A DNA stretch of 64,000 bases from contig VIIQ02000001.1 of the NCBI GenBank assembly GCA_007449985.2, positions 124,001 through 188,000 of the forward strand, read 5' to 3'. The stretch comes from Desmodesmus armatus (lineage: Eukaryota; Chlorophyta; Chlorophyceae; Sphaeropleales; Scenedesmaceae). Below the pieces are notes generated by a model. It was not told the origin of the DNA and did not search any database. It was given only the letters and a program-made list of their open reading frames with translations. Positions 1-10,200 of this stretch are shown piece after piece. A program made the translations under genes and the position numbers. Every line of letters starts with the position of its first letter. Positions within the stretch are counted from its first letter, which is position 1.

Positions 1-1180
1 TGCACACGCGTGTTCTTGGTTCAGGCCCTGCTTGTAATGCATGCTGTCCCATGTGTGTAGGGTTTGCAAGAAGGTATTGCGCCCCCAAAGCCTGGGACCC
101 CTCTTATGCCGTGAAGTTTTGTCTCTTTTCGGTGGTGCTGAGTACTAGTAGTACTGCTTGCGGTAGTACATCTAGTGAGTGTCAACCGCTGGCAAGTTAC
201 TGGCAAACGGTGTGCGGCACTGTAGGCCATGATGAGTCATTGGCCACATGCCAGTTTGTTTGTGTGAGCGGCCGCTGTGCTCAGCATCACAAGTCACCGT
301 GCCACAGTGCTGACCTGCCAGCGGCTGCATAGCTGCTGACCGGTGAAGTTCTTAGGGAGTGTTTGCCATCATGGCATGATGTGGTCAGCATGTACGGTGT
401 GCGGCACATGGTCACGACATAGTATTGAATGCTGTGTGCGACCAGTTTTGCACGTGCTTTGGCCCAGCTGTAACAGCCACTTTGAAGTGCCTGCAACATG
501 CTGCACAGCACGCCATCATGGCATGATTACTTCCCGGTGTTAAAGTGTAGCATGAATCATGGCATCACTCATCTGCATGCCCGTGCCCTGTCAGCTTCTG
601 GCTTCGATGGCTTCAAGGCGGGCTCAGCCTGACAAGGGTTTGTCAGCAGTTAGTCAGCTTCCGTGGACTGGACAATTCACAAAAGGTACACCCGCATGCC
701 CTTCCTGCTCTGCAGGTGCGTCTGACCGATGTAGTTTGTGGCATCGTGTTGCCTTCGCCATGGCAGGTCTTCTTGTCAGCCTGACACTGAGTGTCTAGCC
801 CTGGCCACTGATGATGCCGAGCATGTGGCTGTTGGCTGCGGATGTGACATGGTTGATGCGCGTGCACTCCTGTTGTTATGTGCTACAGTCAGTGTCTCAG
901 GTGTCATACTGATGGAGTGCTCCCGCCAGCAGCCTGGTGCCGCTTATACAGCCCAGCATGTTGCAGTTGCATCGACAGTTGCTATTTGTGTCAGTGGGAG
1001 GCTGGGCCAGCTGGCATCACCGTCATGCAGTGCAGTGCAAGGATATCACCTTGCTGGCTGACGTCACCGCTTGTAGGCCACTCAACCTGTGACATACAAG
1101 TGACACCTAAGTGTGCCCTTACTGGTCTGTGAGAGTGCCAGACTCTGCGGCTTTATCTGCCCCTGTCTGGTACTAGTACC
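1..1180. repeat. Copy A of a diverged ~1.6 kb tandem duplication; no gene seen
   Basis: Seen: this stretch aligns by eye with 1560-2760. Matching blocks are 14-66 with 1568-1618, about 343-510 with about 1937-2140, and about 925-1040 with about 2530-2645. The offset grows from about 1554 to about 1605, largely because copy B carries an extra 61 bp (see 1988-2057). The copies are well diverged, so the duplication is old. The unit may begin before the window. All frames are broken and I recognise no protein, so I treat it as non-coding or decayed sequence. Confidence 0.6.
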
Positions 1181-1559
1181 GCTCATGCCGGGCGCAAACC
1201 GCTTCAGAAAGCCTCACCCTGGCATCAGGCTGATGACTCATGATGACTCATGACGAAGCCTCAGCCTACGAGGCTCAAGGCGGCCATGAGCAAGCCTCAG
1301 CGCTGCATGAGGCTCTGGTTGCTGTGTATGTTTCAGGTGTTGTTCAGTCCACTTTGTACCATCCAGCTTATAGGATGCAAGCTTTGCCAGGTGCACTGTG
1401 AGTGATCTTTGCAACTTCGTATGGTTTGCCACTCTTGCGTGTCAGGTGCTGTGCAGTTGTGCACTGTCGACAGTTGCAGGCTTTTCGGGTATGCAGCATG
1501 CTTATGCTGTGCCTGGTTGCCACCAGACCTTGGAGCTGGACAACCAAACAGGGTGTACT

Positions 1560-2760
1560 CAGGTGTCCTTGGTTTAGGCCCTGCTTGTATTGCATGCTGT
1601 CCCATGTGTGTAGGGTTTGATATTGTGCGCCCGCCAGCCTGGGACCCCCCAAATTTGCGTTTTTTTGTCTGTTTTTTGTGTCGCCCAGTACTACTGCCGG
1701 CAGTACATGTAGTTAGTGTCAATACAAGTGGTATAATACAGTGCAAGTTGCACTGTCGGCCATGATGAGTGATTGGCCACATGTGTTTGGTGTGAGCTAC
1801 ACCACGGGATCTGTGCTGCTCACGGTGGCACCAACCGCAGCAGGACCTGTGGCAATTGGCAGTGTCCAAAGGGGGCACAAATACGGCGCTGTCACCATGC
1901 CACGGGTCTTGACCTGTGTTGCATAGGTGCTGACCGGTGAAGGTCATGTGACAGGTGGTCAGCATACATCATGATGGTATGTGGCATGGTCACAGCAAGG
2001 GGTACTGTAATAAAGAACGACTCTTCTTTCTTTATTTTAGTACCCCTTGGTCACAGCAATGCAGTGTGCACCCAGTTCTGTAGTTGCTGGTACAGCCACT
2101 TTGATGTGCCTAAGCTTGCTGCTCAGCATATGCCATGCTTTGCGGGTGTGGAAGTGTAGCATGAGTCACCTCAATAATCCATCCGCATGGCCTTGGCCTG
2201 GCTATCTTGGCGTCAATGGCATTAAAGCAGGCTGGCCAGCAGTAATTCATGACTGCGCAGCTGATCAGCTTACGGCAAACTGGCTGACTGGACAGTTGGT
2301 GCACCCGCATGCATGCCTGCCCCGGGGCTGCTGCGGCAGCCGTGCCTGACCGTTGAAGTGTGTGACGTTGTGTTGTCTTTACAATGGCAGGTCTGCTGTC
2401 AGACTGAGTGTCTAGCTGTGTCCAGAAGTGTTGATTAGGCGTGTGGCTGTCATGTACGATGTGCAGTGGTTGATGGACATGCACCGCAGTTGTAACTATG
2501 TACCAGGTGTAATATTGAAGGAATGCTTCTGCCGGCAGCCTGATGCCGCTTGTACAACCCATCTCACAGCAGTTGCGCGGACGGCTGCCACTTGTGTCAG
2601 TTGTGTCATTGAGGAGTGGGCCACATGGCGTGACTGCAGTGCAAGGATTGTTACTATGCTTTTTGAATGTCACAAACCACTCAATGGGCAGCATTCCATC
2701 CCACAAATGTTACTCTGTTCAGCCCCTCCAAGCATCACTACGAGGGTAGTACAGTGTGCT
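1560..2760. repeat. Copy B of the diverged ~1.6 kb tandem duplication
   Basis: Seen: second copy of the block at 1-1180, in direct orientation, separated from it by about 380 bp of unrelated sequence. It contains a small inverted-repeat insertion that copy A lacks. Apparent reading frames up to ~200 codons on the minus strand have no recognisable domain, and the sister copy breaks them, which argues against coding function. From 2760 to 3591 I see no gene or repeat that I can name. Confidence 0.6.
1988..2057. mobile_element. 52-bp MITE-like insertion with 9-bp target-site duplication
   Basis: Seen: element 1997-2048 has perfect 10-bp terminal inverted repeats (AAGGGGTACT and AGTACCCCTT). A second partly paired block, TAATAAAGAA and TTCTTTCTTTA, lies inside. 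It is flanked by direct repeats GGTCACAGC at 1988-1996 and 2049-2057. The duplicate block (copy A, around 408-445) has the same flanks without the insert and so acts as an empty site. The repeat could be read as 11 bp (GGTCACAGCAA), in which case the element is slightly shorter. It has no coding capacity; any mobilising transposase is unknown. Confidence 0.75.
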
Positions 2761-3591
2761 GACTGTGGACAGGACACCGAGTGCCACATGTGTGACACAT
2801 GTTGTTGGCTTTAAGGTGGATCGATCTGGCCCGTCAAGGTTTGTGTACAACTCTCCTGGGTCCAGCTGACCTGTTGGGTTAGAAGCACTGCAACAAGACC
2901 CTCTGCAGACAGACCCTAAGCAGCTGTGCCTGCCCGTCAAGTTGAGAGTTGATAATCATGCAGGATCACCCTGACGCTTTCAAAGCGGCTTGGTCGACAG
3001 TCCTGGTGAGGTGCACAGCAGCGACCTGCATGGAGTGTTGTGGTAACTGCGCTACAACTGTAACACTGAAAATGGCATTGCCGCATTGTCGCGTCTAGGG
3101 TGTCGTGCTCTTTTTTGTCCGGTTGTTTGGGTGATGGTTACCGGTGGCAGCACTGTGCTGCAGACTGATTTACCTGTGGGGTGTCGTCGAGGGTGCCTCC
3201 AACCTATGGGGATCCATAGCAATTGCCAAGCTTGTACTTGGCCATACTGGCGGCATCAACTCGTCAATTAGCGCCAGCGCTTGCACGCACACCGTGTGCA
3301 ATGTGTGTGTCATGCGCAATGCCGACGCGTCAGTAATCGTCGCGAACTCAGGCAAGCACCGGCCTTGATGCTTTTTACTTGTCGTTTTAACAACATTGCC
3401 GAGAAACAGGTGGTGTGCACCGGAAACTGGCCCCGACCTTCGGGTGACTTTCGTGTGAGGTCGCTTCACCGTTGTTCGTGCAAGCCAACGGTCAGCACAT
3501 GCACTCATATACCTCCCCTAGAGCTCAAAGAGGATATTTCACGCCTTGCAACAGCAGCAATCAGCCTTGTGCAGGTCAAACCGAAACGACC

Positions 3592-6327
3592 ATGGACCAA
3601 AGCACAGTCTTTTACGTCGTCTGCATGGTGCTGTTGGCACACAGCTGCGCTGGGTGAGACCTGGGCCGCTCCTGCTTCAGCTGAGATGTTACGGCAGCAT
3701 GCAACACACGTGCAATTATGCAGCATGCTATCAGCACCAGCAAGACTGCTGATATGTAGCGTTCACCCTCCCCACACGATGTGTGTGCTCATGTGGCTGT
3801 ACTCCTGGCTCAACACAGGGTCCAAACAGGGACAATCAAGCCAAGCGCCCACGACAACCTATGCCTGACAGCCATGCCTACTCAGGTGGCAAGTACCCAG
3901 GTGCGTGTATTACTGTAAGTGCCGCACATGGCATAGGTGCCCCACCACCAAGTTTGCACACTGTCAACTAGAAAAGAGGGCTTCTGAGGTGAGCTGAGAC
4001 AGCACCGTGCTGTGACTGTTGGGGCATGGGCACACACCAGGTGGCACCAGCAGCCTCAAGCAACTTGGCCCTAGCCCATGCACTGCAGTCGGTGCGATGC
4101 CAATGGGAGGAATCCTATGGCGTAAAGATACAAAGGGGGGTGTATCGGGATCTTCCTTTCTTTCAAAGGCTGGGGTGTGGTGAGAAAGCGCTGTCTGTGC
4201 TAGCACTGCTGGTGCATGACATGCACCACACCAGCAGCCTCAAGCAACTTGGCCCTAGGAGGGCACCGCATCACACCACCATGTGCATTTGCAACAAAAC
4301 TCTTCGCTTCCATCTGGATGAGGTTGTGCGGGGTTCAAAAGGGATGCGGGCCGCCCGCACTGGGCCAGTGGCAGCACGTGCATACCTTCCAATGCGCTAC
4401 TGACACCTCACCCTGCGGCTATCTGCAGGGTGTCACTCGGAGAGATTGCATCACTGGAAACAGCAACCAAGCATGGGAGCTGGATGCTGACAACAAGCTG
4501 CGTGCTGTTGGCGTTGACAAGTGCCTGGGGTTTAGCCCCGTAACTGGTGAGCTGCAATGCACACTGCGTGTTTCCTGAGCCTTCCAAACATCGGGTGTGT
4601 GAGAAGAGTCTCACACGTGCTTTTACCCGGCGTGCTGCGTGTGCTGTAGATGTGTGTGTGTACTCGACACCCGAGTGCACTGTGTGGACTTCCAGGGGCG
4701 AGTGTCAGGCCAATCCCAACTACATGGTGGGAGTTGGGGCACAAGGCGGGAAATGCAGGGCAAGCTGCAAAGTCTGCATGCCAAGTAAGTGCTGGAAATG
4801 ACAATTGGAGGTTATGTTTGTTGCTTCTGAAGGTTGCTCTCCCTCAGGCGGGGTCCTGCAACAGCCTTGCCTTGGATTACAGCCTGCCCGTTCCAAAGTC
4901 AGTCACAATGCGCCCAGCCACCTTATAGTTGCACGCACTAGTGCTGTGTAGTGTTACAGTCCAGCACAAGCCGTAGACCTTGATGGAATCAAGACCTGGG
5001 CACACCTGCCAGGTAGCTGAGATGCCTGTCATGCGATTGTTGTGTGCGCAGAAAAGTGTATCGACTTGGTGCCTGAGTGCCCTGCCTGGGCTATCACAGG
5101 AGAATGCCAGGCCAACCCTGCCTATCTGATCGGAGATGGGAAACAGGCTGGGCGATGCAAGGCCAGCTGCAAGGCATGCACACAGAGTAAGCAGCCTGCA
5201 CCTAGGCAGCATATGATGAACAAGCAGCTTGCTCGGCTTGAAGCCAAAAGAATTGCAGTCAGATCAGCCTATGCATACGGCATATGCATTGCTGTCAGAC
5301 TTCTACAATCAAGTCAGTTGCTAAGTTCTGTCACAGATCTAGCGCAGCTGTCATGACTCATGACCTGGCAGGTATTCATCAACACACCATGTTGAATTTG
5401 TAACGTGTGCTGCAGGTGGTAGCGATACATGCGAGGACGTGAGCGAAAGCTGTGCTGCATGGGCGGCAAGTGGCGAGTGTCAGGCCAACCCCGACTACAT
5501 GGTGGGGGTTGGGGCAAAAGGCGGGAATTGCAGGGCCAGCTGCAAAGTCTGCATGCCAAGTAAGTAACCAGGGGTTCAATTGCACGCGATGCATGTTGCA
5601 TGATGTAGTTATAGACTCTGCTGTGTGCCAGGCTGGCCGCACTGGTCCACATGACGCATTGTGATACCGCCTCATGACGTGTGGAACCTGCCACCTGCTG
5701 CCCAAATGTCCTATTTGCAAACACAGTTGTGGCAACGCCTACTGCTGTCAGATCTGGTTGATTGAATTTGCTGTTGTGGTGTTTGTATGTGCAGCTGTGG
5801 TGCCGCTGCAGCTGGTAGACTGCGACCAAGGTAAAGCCAAATCCAGCCAGTACACTGCCAGTGCCCGGGGCCACACTCGTGTTATGAATGACTTGCGAAG
5901 TCCTGCAAAGTGTGTGTTACTGACTCGCGCTTTCAAAGGCGGATCCTTTGGAAGGCTGTCGAAGGTGTCCATAAGAGATTATGTGGCTGCCAGCTCAGTG
6001 TGCTACCGTGGCCTTGTAGGCATAGTGCATTGCACCATGACATGACATGGCATGCACCGGAGGCTCCCACTCAGTTGTTGACATCATGCTGTTGTGCTGT
6101 ACTTGTGTGCAGCGCCGTCAGAGAAGTGGATCTGGAGCAGCGACTCCTACTTTCGTTCTGTGCGTCATCCTCAGCTGTGCGTGGTGCCATCGAGACAGGA
6201 GGCTTCTGATGGCATTATCACTGCAGTGTCCCTGTCCGCATGTCCTCCAGCAATAGAACTTGTTGAGGACAAACCTGCTTGGCGCTTTGGTGATGACAGC
6301 AACACTGCCAGTGTTGCATCTGGATGA
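3592..6327 (+). CDS. Secreted protein with ricin-B-like and three ShKT modules
   Basis: The first exon (3592-3653) encodes a short signal peptide (MDQSTVFYVVCMVLLAHSCAG) and ends at GTGAGA. Later exons join in phase 1: about 4429-4546, 4650-4784, 5052-5186, 5416-5559, 5795-5830, 6113-6327 (TGA). The exon ending at 4546 has ricin-type trefoil features (NQAWELD, then DKCLGF). Each of the next three exons is one complete ShKT module with six cysteines, WxxxGECQANPxY and SCKxC. The last exon looks like a second trefoil piece (KWIWSSD, PAWRFGD). ShKT is a small disulfide domain also found in plant and algal extracellular proteins and prolyl hydroxylases; it does not imply toxicity. The link between 3653 and about 4429 is unresolved: the phases do not join directly, so at least one exon is missing. 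The trefoil at the end stops before the expected Cys-Leu, so the 3' end could also be incomplete. Confidence 0.72.
4045..4258. repeat. Pair of identical 30-bp direct repeats
   Basis: Seen: positions 4045-4074 and 4229-4258 are identical over 30 bases (starting CACCAGCAGCCTCAAG). They lie in the unresolved first intron region of the ShKT gene. The second copy is preceded by a short palindrome, GGTGCATGACATGCACC. No function is apparent. Confidence 0.8.
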
Positions 6328-6731
6328 CATTCTGAATGACAAAGCTGCTGGTCACTGGCACTGAGGTGTTGTGCAGAGTTCATCTAGTTGTTGTGACAGC
6401 AGCTCACATGCTGCTGGCACTGCATAGCAGTTGTCGTTGCGACTGCACCCGGGCACATAATGGGGAAGAAAATGTTACACGCAGACACATTCGCCATACA
6501 TCAATGGCATTGCCTGCCAGGGTTGAACCGGTTGAAACACTAAGGTGGGGAAAAACCCCGATCCCCGTCAGTGGTTTGCACCACCTACACCAGATAGTAG
6601 CCTGATTCAAAGCAAGACAGCAAAGGAGACTTCGTTGACATCCTGAGGCAACACGACAACCTTGTACAGAAGTGGGAAGCAAACAGCTAGGATCCAGCAG
6701 GCAGCAACACCAAGAAATACCCCTTGTCAGG

Positions 6732-7064
6732 TCAGATACCCAAAGTCAGCCCAAGAAGGCGCGCCCGGCGCACTTTCATCTTGTACAGAGTGTATGCCAA
6801 CGCAGACTGCTCTCCATGTTGAAACACTGATCGCACACATTCAGGGTCGTCCAGTACCACAGCATCAGACAGGGGGAAGGCCGGGCAAGCGGCGCGCAAA
6901 TCATCGTAAACAGGGCACTCCAACAGGAAGTGCTTCAAGTCTTCCACATTACGACTAGTACCTGTCCTTGCCAGTACAGCTTGGCGGTGGGCCAGGGTAG
7001 CATAATCCAAGGTCCAGGGTAGCTGCATACGACTGTAGTTGATCACTTGGTATCTTGTTTGCAA
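6732..7064 (-). mobile_element. Non-LTR retrotransposon remnant (RT C-terminal region)
   Basis: Seen: an open frame of ~110 codons containing LAHRQAVLARTG and then VEDLKHFLLECPVYDDLR. This resembles the zinc-knuckle-like tail found after the reverse transcriptase domain of many algal and plant LINE-type elements (consensus of the type DxxHFLLxCPxYxxxR). The first cysteines of the usual knuckle are missing. The upstream part (7065-7158) continues in another frame, so the copy is frameshifted and 5'-truncated. Sequence 6328-6731 is probably its 3' tail plus intergenic DNA; nothing else is recognised there. Confidence 0.55.
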
Positions 7065-7113
7065 ATATGTAACTCACTGCATGTGCACAATGCACCCATT
7101 GTCCCCCTTGAAG

Positions 7114-7174
7114 CTCTGGCTCCCTTGTGGGTTGCTCAGCTTTTGCTGAGCCAATCACTGTAACTGTAACTGTA
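7114..7174 (+). repeat. Dispersed repeat with terminal hairpin and ACTGTA-type tail (copy 1)
   Basis: Seen: the sequence beginning CTCTGGCTCCCTTGTGGG continues to a perfect hairpin CTCAGC-TTTT-GCTGAG and then CAATCACTGTAACTGTAACTGTA. The same order recurs at 63872-63933. A 3' hairpin followed by a short simple-repeat tail is typical of LINE or SINE ends, but I cannot name the family. Confidence 0.6.
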
Positions 7175-7204
7175 TAATGAGCAGTGTAAAGACAGGGTTG
7201 ACAA

Positions 7205-10200
7205 TTACATCAAGATAGCGGCAACAGCAGCCACCACCCCAACAGCCCATACACTCCGGCTGGTCACCACACCAGCTGCACTTTTGGAGGCTGCTGCTGC
7301 CGCCAGCACAGCGTCAGATTCGTTTGCTAGAGTACCCTGCCCAGGCTGTGCTGCTGTAAGGTCGTAGTTTGTGGCTTGTAAAAGCCTGTCCTGAGGACAC
7401 TTGTTGAGGTCTATAGCTTCATCTCTTTCCACACAGCTGTAGGTGGCGTTGACGTACTCCTGCGGTCATTAGCAGCATGGGAGCAGGTGTGATAGCAACA
7501 GCAAGGAGGGGCAAAACAGCAGTTGATGAGTTCATACCCCCAAAATATAAAGTTGTTCAGTGCTTTACGGACGCCCAGAAGCCGGCAGCTGTTGAGGCTT
7601 GCATTTTGGGGATCAGTCCTCGGCCCTCAGAACTGTGACATGACCGGGTGTCTCAACCACCACCATGTGAGCATGTCATGCATCGAGGGTAGTGGGGCTC
7701 ACTGGTACAGTTCATGTGGTATGCGTATGTGCTCACAAGCTGCCTCTGCTGCAGAGATTCTGCAGACTCCAGCTGACAGAACTCTGGGCAGTGGTCAAGG
7801 ACCCGGGCATGCTAACCACCAACATTGCGCCGGCAGCACTCACTTCCGTCCAATGATCCGACACGACACATGATGGACTGCATTCAGCCTCTATTGCAGG
7901 CACGATGCAGCTTCCCCTTGTGGCATTCAGGTCGACTGGCGTGCCTATGTGACGGTAGCCTGCGGTACCGACGGCAGCATGAAGACAGCAGAACGTTCTG
8001 CCTCAGAACGTTCTGATTGGATCGGAGGTCCTCCCACCAATGAAGCCTCATGCTGAAATTGAGATGGCCGGCACATGCTCTAAAACCCCTGCGCCGCAAT
8101 GTGACGTGACACTTCACGCAAGATCCAGACTGACTGTTGTAACGTTGAAGCGTCCTGCTCATGCTGCTAGTTCCAAGACAGACTCAATTCAGGGGTTGGG
8201 CAGCCAGCAGTGCTTTGGTCTCACCCAGAGTTGTGATGGGCACACGCGCAACGGGGTCATTCTGCAAAGCGTGAAGAAGTGACAACAATGTAAAGCGCAT
8301 CACAGTTTGGGCAACAGCAGCAGGCGTCAGCCTGACCAACTGACATGGATACCGTCAACCATCGCTGTGTTGCAATAGTTGAAGTTCTGATTGACTATGA
8401 AGTTGCACTGCACTTCTGGCCTTGTATTGTAGTCCAATTGGCTCAGTTGGACAAAGCCCACTGGACCACAAGACAAGGCCAGTAGTGCAGTGCTACATTA
8501 CAGTGGCAGACTTCTTCATGTCGCTGAGCTTTGCCAGCTCAAAAGCTCTGCCAACTATGCCAGCCTGATATCAATGGCTCCCCCAAGCACATCCCCACAC
8601 CTTGTTGACCATCCTGAAAGTCCTGTTCTTCAGGCCAAACTGTGTGTCATACCTGCAACCCACAGGCACGCAAAATGTTCAAAGTTTGACGGGCTCAGTC
8701 AGCCCCTGAACATGACTAACAACCACACAACCACACAGCTTGCCAGGGATGTGATCACACAAGCTGGGGTGCATACACAGTTGTGGCCAGGCAATTGAAG
8801 GATGCATCTGGTCTTTGCCTCAAAAGGGCCCTGAGACACTCTCACTGGGGTGCTGCAAGCACTCAGTCAAGCAGGCTGCTCAATCACCTAGACTTGTATC
8901 GTGTTTTTTTGGGCCCTGCCTCCCTTTGCTTTCTGCAATTGCAAGTTTTCCCAACTGGCGACTTAGTACTCACAATGTGACCCAGTCGCGATCGCCCACG
9001 CGTGGTGACCCCATCGTGTACGTCACTGGCTGCCAGCCCTCCTTGCCAAAGTCTGCAGCTGCAAGAGTAGCCAATGCAGCACCCAGCGAGTGGCCGGTCA
9101 CCCACAACTGCAGGCAGCAACAACGCAGGCCCCGAGCCGGATGTCAGGGTTAGTGCGACCTTGCCGGTGCGGCCCAGTCTCTCACGTCATTTCTGTACAT
9201 GTGGCAGCGCTCGCTGTACCTGCAGGTGCAACTTGGCGTGGTCGAGTCCTCTTCCTGCAAGTCTTTCTGTGGGAAGACAGGCGATCATTGCTTGAGTGTG
9301 GCCCACAGCCCTGTCAGCTGAGCTCACCATGGGCTTTGTCATGTTTCCAGCAGCAGAGCTCTTGCTGCTGTTTTGTGTCGCGAAGTGCTGCATGTGGCCT
9401 CTTACACAGTTGATGGTGTCATTGCGCACATAGTAGTAGGCATCAGTGAAGCCGTCATGCAGCTGCAGGGGGGTATACCAATTACGTTATTGTGACGCAA
9501 ACAACAAGCAGGACAGAGAGCACACCAGACAAGACAGACAGCACACCAGACATTCCTTGCGTACAAAGTAGTAGGCATCGGTGAAGCCGTCATGCAGCTG
9601 CAGGGGGGGGGTAGGAGTGACGCAACCAATAAGTGAGACAGACAGCACACCAGACATTCCACAGCTGTAGGTGTGGACGCCCAGGACGTCCCCATTGATT
9701 AGGCACTCGCATGCTATCCATGCACAGTTGCACGTGACCATGTGTGACATGGCATGGCATCTCAAAAGCCATATGTGTGAGAAATGACAGAGGATCAGCC
9801 TAGCAAGGCAAGTACTCCTGATTGTACGTCTTGAAAGGCCACGCTGCGGGGACATGCCTGCCCCCACCTGGACGCCTTTGCCACCATACATCTTGTTGTG
9901 CTCCGGCACAAATGAGCCAATGACGTCCATGTCAGTGGCTGCATCAGCTTTGCTGGATGTGCCCCTGCATTACACACAAAGAGCACAAGCCAAGGGATGC
10001 ATTCAGGGTGCAGAACACAAGCCCCTAACCCTACAGACCAACAAAGGGGGTTCCCTGGGCCAGTGCACACTAGGTGAGGGGACATGCCTGCAATTGCAGG
10101 TCAGAAAGGAACAGTGCACACTAGGTGTGAACACATCCTGACTCTTAGCATACACCCTATGACTCTTTGAGGACCGTCACATACCTGAAGACCACAAAGA

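Noticed and set aside
1333..2706. Minus-strand frames of ~200 codons in the tandem duplication
   Set aside because: The other copy of the duplication breaks these frames, and no domain is recognisable.
9387..9405. 18-base intron inside the lipase exon (GTAAGA to ATGCAG)
   Set aside because: Too short to be spliced; the stretch is open and in frame, so it is read as exon.
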